Source: Pohlia nutans (lineage: Eukaryota; Streptophyta; Bryopsida; Bryales; Mniaceae). From it: a DNA stretch of 64,000 nt. Shown one piece after another: positions 9,953 through 23,037 of the stretch. The stretch covers positions 1,924,501 to 1,988,500 of the forward strand of contig CM040086.1 in the NCBI GenBank assembly GCA_022496805.1. The letters are read 5' to 3'. A program made the position numbers and the translations under genes. The first letter of the stretch is position 1. Every line of letters begins with the position of its first letter. The notes beneath the pieces were generated by a model that was given only the letters and a program-made list of their open reading frames with translations, ran no database searches and was not told the DNA's origin.

Positions 9953-12429
9953 TGGTATGACAAATAGAAATAATCAGTTTGTTAAATAATTGATCATATT
10001 GTTTGTATATAGTAAGTTTGTACAAAATTATTTTTGAAAGATAAAAACTAAAAAAATCTATTAATAAATATGATCTATGGGAAACGAAATTGATAAAATT
10101 TTATTTTATAAACAATACTCACTTGCATTGAGCACAAAGCCATGTTGGTTTTTTTCAGAGTGATGGCATAAATGGGGCAATTTGATCTTTAGGAGGAAAA
10201 CAATCATAAGTTCAACTTTTGAAAGTGTCCTAACAAAAGGTGTCAAACATTATAATTTTGTAATTTATTTTTTATTAATTCTAAAATTGGTGACAAACCT
10301 TAATTTTTCACTTTAATCACTTTTTTTTCCAAACCTTGTATAAATTTTCAATGTGGACATGGTAATTGATTTCAATTTACTAAATTGAAATTGTATTTCA
10401 TTCATATAAAATCTAAAATTAAAAAAATAAAATTAAACTCAACAAGGAATAAATGTTCATCTAATTCCACTTAATAACGTAATGTACCTTTATATTTATA
10501 TAGGCATGAAGCTCATGAAGTAAATATATAAATTTTATCTTGAAAATTATACTAAAAATAATAATGTTTTCAAATTATCTTCATAATCTAATAACATATT
10601 AAATATGTTGTTATCTGAAATATAATTTTATACAACTTTGATTAAAATTTCTAAAGTGATTTGTTTCAATTTTGTAAACATGAAAGTAAATGACTTTGGC
10701 CAAATATACACTTAAAGATTAAAGATGCCTTTTACATATAGTGAAGCTACTAACAAACTTGTCATGTGATGTACAATACATGATTTTAGGAATACCGTTT
10801 TATTTTATAGAATTTTAAACAACATCATAGAGAAAAAAATTCCTCTTGATTTTTTATGAAGTCTCCTTCACTAAATGGAGTTGCATTTATTATACAGAAG
10901 TTTTCTTGTGTACCATGGAGAAACCTCTATATGATCACTATTACCAAAGAGATTTTTTGTTATGAATCACCAACAAATGATACTCTTCATGTGGTGTTAT
11001 CTAAAAGTTTTTGAAACACTATGAATTTGGTAAAGTTTTCTTTTAATGCTTGAATGACCATTGTCCTTGCCATTGTCCCCGCCATTGTCCCATTAAAAGC
11101 ATTAGAAAAATCAAACATGTACCTAACAAGTCATTTTTGGGTGTGGATTTTTTAAACATCTTTTGAATGTGTGAAAATGCACAAATTTGTGTGAATATAG
11201 TTTTTTTTTCCATCAATGCCTAGAAGAAAAAGTTTTTGAATCTTGAGTACAAAGTGTGGGACACTTGTCAACTATTAAAAAAAATTAAAAAATAAACAGA
11301 ATGATTTTCTTAAAACTCATTTTTGATATGATTGATTGATGTCCATTCATATTAGTGACATGAAAATCATAAGGAGTCTTGTTCTACGGGAAATTAAAAT
11401 AAAATTTGAAAAATAATGTAAGTTGTTTGTTTCCAAGCTCAATTTTCACAATTTAAAAAAAAAAAATGTGTTTTTATTTTTTTGTGACGTTCGTACCATT
11501 AGCTCAATATGTTCCTATTCCATATTCAAAAATCAAGAAAATTTAATGTGTGATCATCCAATCTTACAGGTGGCTTTTAAAAAAATATGATTTTTTCATG
11601 TAAATGATGTAATCCTTTTTTATCTTTATTTTTTACTTTTGGTAATTAATATTTGAAGAGGTGCTAATCAAATCCTTCCAAGATTTGTTTTTGAATGATT
11701 TCAATGTGAAAAATAAACCAAAAGGTTTGGTTTTAATGTTAAATTAAAGATTTTTCTTGAAATGCAAAAAAAAATGAGACTATAATCAAGTCCTAATTTT
11801 TAAAATTATATAGGTTATTAGTGATGAAAGATTTTCATTGGGATCATGCTACACGTTTAGAGTGGAAAAATCTCAACAAGTTAGGTTAGAATTGTGACTT
11901 TGGTTTTTGATAAACACAATTGCCATATAGGACAAAAGTATGAAGATACTACACAACCAGATGCACATGAATAGCCTCTTAAAGTTAACAATAGCAATTG
12001 TCACTTTGTACATAGATAGCCAATTAGAAGTTAACTGTGGCAACTATCACCTCGCACATGCATGTCCATTTAGAAGTGTTCAATACCAACTTCCATCTTG
12101 TAGATAAATAACCACTAATTTAGAAGTTAATAAAGTGAACAACAACAAATGTCACCAAATCACATTGTGACCGTTTATGTCATTTAGAATTAAAGACCAC
12201 TATTAATTGTCACCTCATACACGAATAGCCATTTAGAAGTTAAGTGACATTTAAGCCATTTAAATTAGGTGACAAACAACTATTGCCACTTAATCACCTT
12301 GTCACCTTGTACATGAATAGTTGATTAGAAGAGAAGACTATCACCAAGTGTCACCTCATTCATGATTAGTCAGTGAGAAGGTAACATTAAAAAAATTCAC
12401 TTCACTATATATTATCAATGCACATGTTA
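9953..12429. other. AT-rich desert
   Basis: No gene, RNA or bounded element recognised. From about 11.95 to 12.4 kb there is a loose repetition of a phrase like GTCACCT..ACATGAATAG..ATTTAGAAGT, an old degenerate tandem array leading into the satellite. Confidence 0.5.
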
Positions 12430-15400
12430 AAATATTTGAGCCACTTATAAGATGTTGCTTCACATCTGGTCGATCTGACATTCTTTGCATTAGTTGACTC
12501 AACAAATGATTGACCCAACACTCTTTGCATCCGGTTGACCCAACACTCTTTGCATCCAGTTGAATCAACAATTTGCATCCAGTCGATGCCAACTATCTAC
12601 GTCCACGTCCAATTGATGCAACAGTCTTTGCATGTGGCTAATCTCACATTCTTAATTTGCATTCAATCTACCTATTGTCTGCATTTGATTGATGCGATTG
12701 TCTACGTCCACGTCCAGTCGATGCAATAGTATTGGCATTTGGTTGATCTGACATTCTTAATTTGCATTCAACTGTTCCATCTGTCAACATCCGGTTTATG
12801 CAACTGTCTACGTCCACGTCCATTTGATACGATAGTATTGCATGTGGTTGATTTGCAAGTGGTTGATATGACATTTTTAATTTGCATATAATTGTTCCAA
12901 CTGTGTCCATTTGATGCAACTATCTACGTCCACGTCCAGTTGATGCAACAATCTTTACATGTGGCTTTACATGTGGTTGATATGACATTCTTAATTTCCA
13001 TTCAATTGGTCCAAGAACATCTGGTTGGTGCGACAATCTACCTATTGTCTGCATCTGATTGATGCGACTGTCTACGTCTACGTCCAGTTGATGCGAAGTG
13101 AAGTCTGACATTCTTAATTTGCATTCAATCGTTCCAACAGTCCACATCCGATTGATGCGACTGTCTACGTTTATGTTTAGTTGATGCAATAGTCTTTACA
13201 TATGGTTGATCTGACATTCTTAATTTGCATTCAATTGTTCCAACTCTCTACATTTGGTTGATGTGACAATTTACCTATTGTCTGCATCCGATTGATGCAA
13301 CAATCTACCTATTGTCTGCATCCGGTTGATGCGAATGTCTACGCCCACGTCCAGTGAATGCAATAGTCTTTGCAATCTGATTGATCTGACATTCTTAATT
13401 TGCATTCAATTGTTCCAAATGTCTGCATCCGGATGACACGACAATCTACCTATTGTCTTCATTTGGTTGATGTGACTCTCTACGTTCACGTTAAGTTGAT
13501 GCAAAGTCTGACATTCTTAATTTGCATTCAATTGTTCCAAATGCATCCATCCCCGATGATGCGACAATCTATCTATTGTCTACGACTGATGCGACTGTCT
13601 ACGACCACGTTCAGTCGATGCGATAGTATTGGCATGTGGATGATTTGACATTCTTAATTTGCATTCAATTGTTCCATCTGTCAACATCCGGTTAATGCAA
13701 CTGTCTACGTCCATGTCCATTTGATGCGATAGTATTGCATGTGGCTGATTTGCATGTGGCCGATCTAACATTCGTAATTTGTATATAATTTTTCCAAATG
13801 TCTGCAACCGGTTGATGAGGTATCTACATCCACATCTAGTTGATGCGATAGTTTTTGCATGTTGATGATTTGACATTCTTAATTTGCATTCAATTGTTCC
13901 AAAAGTCTCCATCCGATTGGTGCGACAATCTACCTATTGTCTGCATTTGGTTGATGTGACTCTCTACGCCCACGTCCAGTTGATGCGAAGTGAAGTTTGA
14001 CATTTTTAATTTGCATTCAATTGTTCCAACTGACTGCATCCATCATGTTGATGCGACAATCTACATATTGTCTGCATTCCGTTGATGCAACAATCTACCT
14101 AGCTATTGTCTCCATCCATTGATGCGATTGTCTACGTCCACTTCCAATTGATGCGATAGTTTATGCATGTGGCTGGTCTAACATTTTTAATTTGCATTCA
14201 ATTGTTCCATCATCCGGTTGATGCGACTGTTTACGTCTACATTTAGTTGATGTGAAGTATTTGCATGTGGCTGATTCTGAATGCGACAATCTACCTATCA
14301 TCTACATCCGGTTGATGCGACTGTCTACGGCTACGTCCAATTGATGCAACAGTCTTTACAGGTGGCCGATATGACATTCTTAATTTCCATTCAATCGGTC
14401 CAACAACATCCGGTTGATGCTACAAGCTACCTATTGTCTACATTCGGTTGATGCAACTGTCTACATCCACGTTTAATTGATGCTATAGTCTTTGCATGTG
14501 GGTGAGCTAACATTCTTAATTTGCATTCAATTGTTCCAACTGTCTACATCCGGTTGATGCGACAATCTACTAATTGTCTGCGCATCCGATTGATGCGACA
14601 ATCTACCAATTACTGCATCCGGTTGATGCGATGTCTACGTCCACGTCCACGTCCAATTACTGTGATAGTCTTTACATGTGGTTGATTGATTATGACATTC
14701 TTAATTAATTACCATTCAATTGTTCCAATTGTCCTCATCTGGTTGATGTGACAATGATGCGACAATCTACCTATTGTCTACATCCGGTTGATGCGACTGT
14801 CCACGTCCACGTCGAGTTGATGCGAAGTCTTTACACGTGACTGATCTTGACATTCTTAACTTGCATTCAATTGTTCCAACAATCTACATCTTGTTGATGC
14901 GACTGTCTACGTCCACATCCAATGGATGCGATAGTCTTTGCATGTGGTTGATTGTGACATTCATAATTACCATTCAATTGTTCCAACTGTCATCGGTTGA
15001 TGCGACAATCTACCTATTGTCTATATCCGGTTGATGCCACTGTCTACGTCCACATACAATTGATGCAACAATCTTTACATGTGGTTGACATGACATTCTT
15101 AATTTCCATTCAATTAGTCCAACAGCATCCGGTTGATGCGACATTCTACCTATTGTCTGCATCCAATTGATGCAACTGTCTACGTCCATATTCAGTTGAT
15201 GCGATAGTCTTTGCATGTGGCTAATCTCACATTCTTAATTTGCATTCAATTGTTCCAACAATCTCTGCATCCAGTTGATGCAACAATCTACCTATTGTCT
15301 ACATTTAATTGATGCGACTGTTTACGTTCACGTTTAGTTGATGCTACAGTCTTTGCATGTGGCTAATCTGACATTCTTGATTTGCATTCAATTGTTCCAA

Positions 15401-16480
15401 CTGTCTACATCCGGTTGATGCGACAATCTACCTATTGTCTGCATCAAGTTGATGCGAGTGTCTACGTCCACGTCCAGTTGATGCGATAGTATTGCATGTG
15501 GCTGATTTGCACGTAGTTGATCTGACATTCTTAATTTGCATATAATTGTTCCAATTGTCTACGTCCACGTCCATTTGATGCAATAGTATTGCATGTGGTT
15601 GATTTGCATGTGACTGATCCGACAATCTACCTATTGTCTATCTACCTATTGTGTGCATCCGGTTGATGCGGTTGTCTACGTCCACGTCCAGTTGATGCAA
15701 CAGTCTTTGCATGTGGCTGATCTAACATTGTTAATTTGCATTCAATTGTTTGAACAATCTGCATCTGGTTGATGCGATTTGCATGTGGATGATCTGACAT
15801 TCTTAATTTGCATTCAATTGGCCCAATAGTCTGCATCCGGTTGATGCGACAATCTATCTATTGTCTGCATCAATTGTCTATTGGTTGATGCAATTGTCTA
15901 CGTCTACGTCTAGTTGATGCGATAGTCTTTGCATGTGGCTGATTTGACATTCTTAATTTGCATTCAATTGTTCCAACTGTTGCATCCGGTTGATGTGACT
16001 GTCTACCTATTGTTTGCATTTGACATTCTTAATTTGCATTCAGTTGTTCCAACTGTCTACATCCGGTTGATGCGAGATTCTACCTATTGTATGCATCCGG
16101 CGAGGCATCCGGTTGAGGCAATTGTCTACGTCCACGTTCAATTGATTCGACAGTCTTTACATGTGGTTGATCCAATATTCTTAATTTGCATCCGGTTGTT
16201 CCCCAACAGTCTACATTCGGTTGATCCAACGGTCTGCATCCAGTTGATGCGATAGTATACCTCCACTTGATTCAACAGTCTTAACATGTGGTGATCCGGC
16301 ATCTTAATTTGCATTCTGTTGATTCAACAGTTTTTGCATCCTATTTATCCAACATTCTTTGCATTCGATTGATCCTACATTCTTTAAAAATGGTTTGTCA
16401 ATAATGTTGGATCCTTGTTGGTCCAACATTCTTTGCATTTTGTTGATATGACATTCTTCACATTTCATTGATTTGGCATT
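12430..16480 (+). repeat. Degenerate satellite, about 80-230 bp spacing
   Basis: A 4-kb array is built from three recurring phrases: CATCCGGTTGATGCGAC, TCTACGTCCACGTCCAGTTG and GACATTCTTAATTTGCATTC. A typical full unit is about 140 bp, but the spacing of the third phrase varies from roughly 80 to 230 bp. Many sub-units are shuffled or truncated, giving a higher-order mosaic. All open frames inside it are repeat artefacts (peptides such as HQMDVDVDSCINRM recurring). A second block in the opposite orientation lies at 59.9-60.8 kb. Confidence 0.9.
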
Positions 16481-16627
16481 GTAATTAGTTGGTCTACTAT
16501 TCTTTGCATCTTATTGATCTGAGACAAACATCTGAAATTCTTTTAAAAAAATCTCAAATCGTGGGGTGCAAGGGATTTCAACAAATCTCTTTGATCCTAC
16601 TGTACTTCACAATTTACATTCCTGTAA

Positions 16628-18276
16628 GCCCTAAACGTTCAACCGTCAAAATGACGATGTACATAATCAAACACAAAATTTCAAATCTGTCATTGACTTT
16701 TTATAGTGTGGATATTTTACTATATATTTTATAGAAAGTTAGCTTCATGCAGGTGTGATTTGATTAGAAAGGGGACGGTTTGTGAAAAATTTATGCGTCA
16801 TTTCATGTTGTAATGATTAACCCAAAAAATCTTCAAAAATCACTACACTAAATAGTGTATTTAGTGTGAGGCAGTGTAATTGCAAACATCACTCTAAATA
16901 TCAAAAAACCTACTTTTGTAAAAACACTAAAAACACGCAATTCGCTATTTATGCACTTGGTCAAGTGCGTTCATTTCATGAGCAAATCTTGCTTAAAATT
17001 TTTTGTGTAAAAATTTCTCTAAAAAACAACCATTTTTGTCGTTCTACAATTACTTTCATTGTAAACAAACAATTATTTAATTTAATTTTTATTCTTATCT
17101 TTATCTTTAATTTTATTTTTTATTTTATTTTTTCTTTATCTTGTTTCATTTATCTTATTTCTTTCTTGTCTTCGATTTATTTTCCTTCTTGTCTTCCTTC
17201 TTGTCTTCTTCTTTTTCTTCTATTTTTTTTCATTCCTCTTGTGGCAGCCGCAAATCCTTCGCCCGCACCAAAGACAAAAAAAGAAAAAAAAAAAAGGGTT
17301 TTTTTTTCTTTCTTTTTTTCTTTTTTTGTCTTTGGTGCGGGCGAAGGATTTGCGGCTGCCACAAGAGGAATGAAAAAAAATAGAAGAAAAAGAAGAAGAC
17401 AAGAAAGAAGACAAGAAGGAAAATAAATTGAAGACAAGAAAGAAATAAGATAAATGAAACAAGATAAAGAAAAGATAAAAGATAAAAGAAAATAAAAGAT
17501 AAAGATAAAAGATAAAGATAAGAATAAAAATTAAATTAAATAATTGTTTGTTTACAATGAAAGTAATTGTAGAACGACAAAAATGGTTGTTTTTTAGAGA
17601 AATTTTTACGACAATATTTTTAATGCTTCCGGGGACCAAGTGCATGATTATATGGCCAAGTGCGTAAATAGCGAATTGCGTGTTTAAATGTGAATTCTCA
17701 CACTATTTATGAAGAGTAGTAACGTTTTGACATTGTGATCTTTTGAGATATGGATATGTAGTGTGAGTAAGGAATGAAACTTGAGATGAAAGTTTAGATG
17801 GAAAAACTAAAATTTTAGTTTTAGAATGAATCAAATTGGATGATAATTGGATGATAACTGAAATGGCGGCTGCGAAGAGAGGTGGCGACGCATGCAGCCG
17901 CCAACACTAATTACCCACAAATTGACAATTAGTGTTAGACAAGTAGTAGGGGTAAGCACATTATTCATCACCTCACACTAAATACACTATTTAGTGTACA
18001 CTTAGAGTATTACATTTCAACCAATCACAACAAATTTCATACATGTACAGTACAAATTGTCTATATCTTATTCATAATCAAATTACAAAAGAATATTCAG
18101 TTTTAAATTTCAAATTTTATAAAATAATATTGGTGACAACAATCATAGATCTCATGGTATGGATAGAATCAAAAATTCATAATGTATAACTTTTATTCAT
18201 ATATCAAGTTTAGTTATGTTTTATAAGACATCTTTGAAATTCTCCAAATTTGAAGAGGGGTGAGGACGTTTAGGGG
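16628..18276 (+). mobile_element. TTAA-type element with nested foldback insertion
   Basis: The left end GCCCTAAACGTTC follows GTAA (a decayed TTAA). The right end GGACGTTTAGGGG is followed by TTAA at 18277-18280. The interior shares a conserved stretch (AAGTTAGCTTCATG near 16738, CAATCATAGATCTCATGG near 18140) with the copies at 29.0-29.9, 39.1-39.5, 46.5-47.0 and 61.3-61.9 kb. Without the 1151-bp nested element and one TA it would be about 0.5 kb, like the other copies. No transposase frame. Confidence 0.7.
16846..17996. mobile_element. 1151-bp foldback element, CACTA-like ends, TA site
   Basis: The ends are CACTAAATAGTGTATTTAG and the inverse, flanked by TA (16844-16845, 17997-17998). The sister copy at 61.57 kb shows the empty site CACTACACTTAGAG with a single TA. 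The arms stay complementary far inward (CGCAATTCGCTATTTA near 16937 against its inverse near 17665) to a purine/pyrimidine-rich centre near 17.3 kb. The long frames on both strands at 16.87-17.65 kb are mirror products of this foldback, not genes. Confidence 0.8.
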
Positions 18277-18423
18277 TTAACAATTCACTTCCTATTGAGC
18301 ATTCTTTTCACACCGCCCACGTAAGGATGGTTCAAAACATATTTTTTTGCACAACATTATCTAAATTAAGAAAATATAGTTTACCAAACTATGTACGTAC
18401 TATCCTATTTCAACAAATATTAA

Positions 18424-18650
18424 CCCTTAAAGGGTTGATGGAGATAGTAGATACGTTGGCAAATATTTGACATTTGTTGTAAATAGAAGATTTCAAACTA
18501 AAACCCCAATAGCTCATCAAAATCACATTGACATGAATTTTGACTTCATTTTTTTTATCATAAACCCATAGGAGGTGTGGAACCATACTAAATACAATAG
18601 AATATAGTTGTATAATAGTAGTCAAAAAGGACTCTCTGGACCTTTAAGGT
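18424..18650. mobile_element. TTAA-flanked element, 227 bp
   Basis: TTAA (18420-18423) is followed by CCCTTAAAGGGTTG. The right end GGACCTTTAAGGT is followed by TTAA (18651-18654). The match of the ends is about 10 of 13. It is a weaker member of the family. Confidence 0.5.
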
Positions 18651-18654
18651 TTAA

Positions 18655-19130
18655 AAGTTGTCAATGTTACAATATTATAATATATGTTATTTTCATATTT
18701 GTAGTTTTGTACTACTTCAATAATAAAAATTTAATTTAAAGATTTGTTCATACTAGTGTTGTTCATATAGTAAGAAGTTTTGACCATGATGTTCAATGAG
18801 TGAAGATGTTAGTGTACTACCCATGCTATTGGATATGAACAACTACATTTCAATAAACTAATAGTCATGATGGCAATACAAACCTCTTATCCTTATTACA
18901 ACTCTGCTCACCATCCTCTACGCGTATAGACGGTCAAATATTTTGGATTTTTAAGTGATGCTCCTTCATAGTATGACTTTAATTGTTGACAAGAGTATTT
19001 GAGATTTTCAAGAGATACTCCCTCATAATTCAACATTCGTTTGTAGTTGCCACATAGGCTGACAATCACTTTGAGTCTCATGTCGTAGCACGTGATACCG
19101 GATACTCCCCTAGAGTGCACTTTTTCGTAT
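18655..19130. other. AT-rich spacer with a short tandem duplication
   Basis: Nothing coding was recognised. At about 18945-19040 a phrase of roughly 60 bp is repeated imperfectly; in one frame it gives YEGASLKNPKY and YEGVSLENLKY. Confidence 0.4.
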
Positions 19131-20673
19131 TAAGAATGCTCGTAGAGGTGATTTCCGGGTTATCGTTTCGCAGAGACTCTGTGAAGTGGGAGGTTTCCGG
19201 AGATTGGTCCGGGCTGGTGATTTCTCTCTTTTTCTCACCAGCTAACTTCCTCTTTCCGTACTAAACCGGATCTTCTTCTACTGACTGATCCGGTTATGGC
19301 TAGATCCGGTTTCTATCCGGATTGGAGGTTTATCCAACCCTACTCTGCCCGGTCTATCCTAACAACTTAACCCGGTTTGTTTTAGCCTCTGTTTTCCCTC
19401 AGAAGGTTCTCCATTTGCATTTAGAGGTGTTGGATTTAAAGACACACCCTTCCCTACTGATTTCAGTGATGGGAACTTCACTACTTTCCGGTTATCCTAT
19501 CTCAACTCCTTGATCCGAGTACTTTCTGTACTGCACTTCAACTGTAGATTTATCCCAAACCCACAGCCGGTCACACAAGCGCAACCTGGTTTCCCCCTTC
19601 TCCCAAAATACTACAACGACTTGCTAACCGGGGTGGACAATATCCGGGGTGTCCGGAATCGGTTGGGTTCCTAACGGTCTATTTTACTCTGGCTTTTCCG
19701 TACCCTGCTATTACACGATCTACCCAGATGCTGGCACCTCTACCGGACTACCCGTCCAGGAGTTCTGAGAGACCCGGAGTACCCCCTCCTATCTACTCAG
19801 CCACTAATCCGGATTATCCCCTACAATCGGGCACGGAAAACCCCACATTCAAACAACCTCTAACTCCCCCAAATCCTCTACCCGGACTCTTAACTGAATC
19901 TACTCTAGAACCCGGTTAGTCCTTCCGCTTACCAAGGAATTAATTGGACCACTGTCTCAAGCAACAACACAAACATACACACACACACAGTTTGTGGGAA
20001 AGAACATGCGCCTGGGTCTAAATGAGGTAATAGGAGCCAATTAAGACGTAACCACTGCTTTTTATGACCATTATTAATTGTTTGGACCATTATTAATTGT
20101 GTATCTTCAAAATAAAGATGCTTTTGTTTTTCATAAATGTTATAGTGCCATGTTTGACTATTACATAGTTTAGGATGTGATCATTTCATCTTAATTTAGT
20201 GCCCAAAACCTCATGTAACCAGTGCGTTTTAGTCCTTTGTTGAATTTTAAATTAGATGATTTAAGAATTTTTCCATTAAAAGTGATGATCTTTTAAATAG
20301 AAGTTATCATTGTTGACAACTTTGAATAATGTTTAGAACAAATTTTGTTGATAAGAAGCAAACCCCAAACGCCCGAATAAGAAGCAAACCCCAAACGCCC
20401 GAATCCGGGAAATCCTCAGATCCTAAACATTGATTTCCTTGATAAGAAGCAAACCCCAAACGCTCGAATCCGGGAAATCCTCAGATCCTAAAAACTCGGG
20501 ATCCGGAAATCCGGGGAGCTCTCCTCACGGTTTAGTTCCTATCCTAAACTGACCCTAGCATTTGAATCCTAAAAAGTCTATTCACAAAAAGATCTAACCT
20601 ACGTACTCAAAAACTTTCCTATTTAGCCGGATCCAGCAAATCCGGATCCTAACTACCCAGCGGATCTTCCGAG
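19131..20673. other. GC-richer flank of the broken gag-like gene
   Basis: The composition changes sharply here: CCGG and CCGGAT words abound, unlike the surrounding AT-rich DNA. It continues into the pseudogene on its right and is probably the 3' part of the same mobile element. No long terminal repeat, integrase or reverse-transcriptase frame was found. At about 20350-20500 a unit of roughly 60 bp containing AAGCAAACCCCAAACG is repeated two to three times. Confidence 0.5.
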
Positions 20674-23037
20674 CCGCTACTCCCCTGCATCTTCCTCTCC
20701 TTCTTCTTCTTGCTGTTGCCCTTGCTGCTGCGCCTGATCTCCTGTCTCTGGCGCCTGATTCGGAACACCCGGTTCGTTCACTCGCTCACCGCGTTCCCCC
20801 TGTTGTTCGCCTTCCGGTTCGCCCCCTTGCGCACCGTCCGGTTGACCGTCCGGGTTACCTCCTGGCCCACCCTCTGGTCCTTCTTGTTCTCCTTGTTGGG
20901 CACCCGTCTCCACCATCTCCTCTTCCGGGTTCAGAAAGCCAGCCAAACTTGCTTCCCTTTGGTCTGCTGCCTAAACCGGCTCCACTTCCTCTACAGGCCG
21001 GGAAGTCTGTTCCGGGGTGGAGCTTCCTGCTCCTAGCAACCGGTCTAAATCTCCCGCCTGCGATGCATCCACTGACAACCAGAAGGTCTCCAGCAACTCG
21101 CTCCCGGACAGAGGGACTCTCCTTCCCCAGTTACTGGTTTCCCCCACTTCTGGTTCAGGTACGGGTGGACACCTCGAAATTACCTCTACTGCCAGCGCCC
21201 GGAACCCCACCAGTGCCTCCTCCACTTGGGCAGCGTACTCCTTCACTATGTTCTTCACCCGTGCTGCCCCTTCCAACCCCTGTTGGGTTATCTTCTCATC
21301 GTACAGCCTTGCCTTGGTCTGTACCTCCCCATCCGGTTGGAACAACCAGACCACTTTCTTAAGGCAGGTCCGATCGTGTTGCTCCATCTTCCGGATGTGC
21401 TGTTCCAACTTCTGGAAGTGCTTCCTCCTCCGCTGCAGCTCGTTCTTCTGCTCCAGCATGAGCATGGTCGCGTTGGCCGACTCCTTGCGAGTCCGGTCCA
21501 CCTCATTTCAGAGCTTCTTGACCATCTCCGGGTACTCCTCTACATCCTTGCTTTTGAGGACGTTCCCCAGTCCCCTCATTGCTGTGTACAGTGGAGTATA
21601 CCTTTCCTCCACCACTTCAAGGGCCACCCGGATTGGAAAGAGCATGATATTCGCTGCTCCGAGGATCAAGGTCTCATCCTGCGCCTCCCCGGTTGATCCT
21701 ACTTCCCGGGCTGGTTCCGCTCTCAGGGTTGGCACTTGTTCCCGGTCTTCCTCTTCCTCGGATTCATCTTCCTCAGAATCCTCCTCTTCTTCTTCCTCTT
21801 CCAGTTCCGACTTCCTCTTCTGCTTCGCCTTCTCCTTTACATTCTTCCTGCGGCTGCTCGGACCGGTTTCATCGGTGGGACGGACTCTTCGGCTGTTCAC
21901 TGGGGTCGTCTTCATCCGGTTTTGGTTCTTCTTCCGGGGTGGGGTAATCTCCTGGATTTCTGAGTCGTCTCCCCCTCCATCATTCTGGATGACCCGCTTC
22001 CTCTTATGTTGGTGCTGTCCCCGGGTGCGCGCTCGGGAGGGGCCACCCTCATCCAGTTGCGCACCTCCTGCCAGATCTTCTCTCCTCTTCTGCCTCTCCT
22101 CCGGCTGCGACCTTGCACCTTCCGGGTCTTCTCTCCTCTTCCGGCGCTCCTCAGGCTGGGCCCTGGCGCCACCCGGTTGCTCTTGTACCGGGTCCTCCCT
22201 TCTCTTCCGGCGTTCCTCCGGTTGAGTTCTTCTGACCGGTTGGGACGCCTCCGGTCTCTTTGGTTCGCTCCGGTCGCCTTGCGCGCCTTCGTCTTCTTCC
22301 TCCTCCCGTTTCCTCCTCCTTTCCGGGCGAGGTGTGCGCGCTTTGGCTGGGCTCCGGTCCACTGGGGGAACCAGTTGCGTCTCCAATTTCACCTTCTCTC
22401 GGTCCGAGAGGCATTCGTGCTTGTCATACAGGTGGTAAAGAAAAGGTGCAATGGGACAACCTTTCGTACTTCCAATCTTTGAAGCCTCCCGCTCGACAAT
22501 CTCCTGCACCAAAATGCCCCACCTGATCGTCTTATTGTAATGCAGCGCGAGTAGATACCCTTCGCCAATTTGATTGTGATGGTGGTGGGCTTGTCCGCGC
22601 TGAAAATTGGCACCAAAAACCGGAGAAGCCGCTGCTCCCGGGGAGTCTTGCAATGCTCCACTTTGAATCGGTCCTTGTTTGAGATCTGGGAGAAACGCTC
22701 CTTCACCCAACTCGAGTCTCCCTTGCTCCCGGACTCGAGTCCGTTCGTGCTATCCGAAAATCCGTAGGTCAGGCGCTAGTGCTCCCGGGTCCAATTTTTG
22801 GCCATCCCCCAGATATAACTGTTCCGGAAGGCTGGCGCCACAGGTGCTCCCACTAACTCCGCCAGCATCCGTGCGTCCTGGATGTCCCACGTCCGGTAGA
22901 GAAGCCCATCGCACTTCATTTTCTCGAGGTCTTTGCGCAGCATTTCAAAATCATTTGGGTGCTGCAGTACGACCGGGACCACCTTCTTCTCCGCGATTTT
23001 GAGCCCTGCAAAACTCTCTCCTCTCCGCGCCATTTCT
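20674..23037 (-). pseudogene. Broken gag-like / mobile-element protein gene
   Basis: A long degraded coding region on the minus strand. The probable start is MARRGESFAGLKIAE near 23035, and the frame runs to an in-frame TAG near 22773. Read-through gives WVKERFSQISNKDRF and EHCKTPREQRLLRFLVPIFS. A frameshift near 22570 leads to HYNKTIRWGILVQEIVER, then a basic and acidic region with four QPEER.KRRED repeats and a Glu-rich stretch, ending at a stop near 21508. After that a coiled-coil segment (LEQKNELQRRRKHFQKLEQH) continues to about 20971. A last shift gives a Gly/Pro/Gln-rich tail to 20677. At least two stops and two shifts make it nonfunctional. The head looks like a plant retroelement gag or plant-mobile-domain protein, but I did not recognise a named family and saw no polymerase. 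Confidence 0.6.

Noticed and set aside
12535..16255. Many open frames of 60-110 codons on both strands
   Set aside because: They repeat the same peptides in step with the satellite units and have no start or splice context.
12430..16480. Possible CRISPR-like array
   Set aside because: Spacing is irregular, the between-phrase parts are themselves repeated, and the context is eukaryotic. It is a satellite.
16866..17645. Long frames of 186 and 141 codons on opposite strands
   Set aside because: They encode mirrored low-complexity sequence produced by the foldback element's two arms.
20710..22526. Long plus-strand frames, including one of 402 codons
   Set aside because: They are antisense shadows in GC-rich DNA of the minus-strand pseudogene. 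The Ser/Leu-rich content mirrors its Glu/Arg codons.
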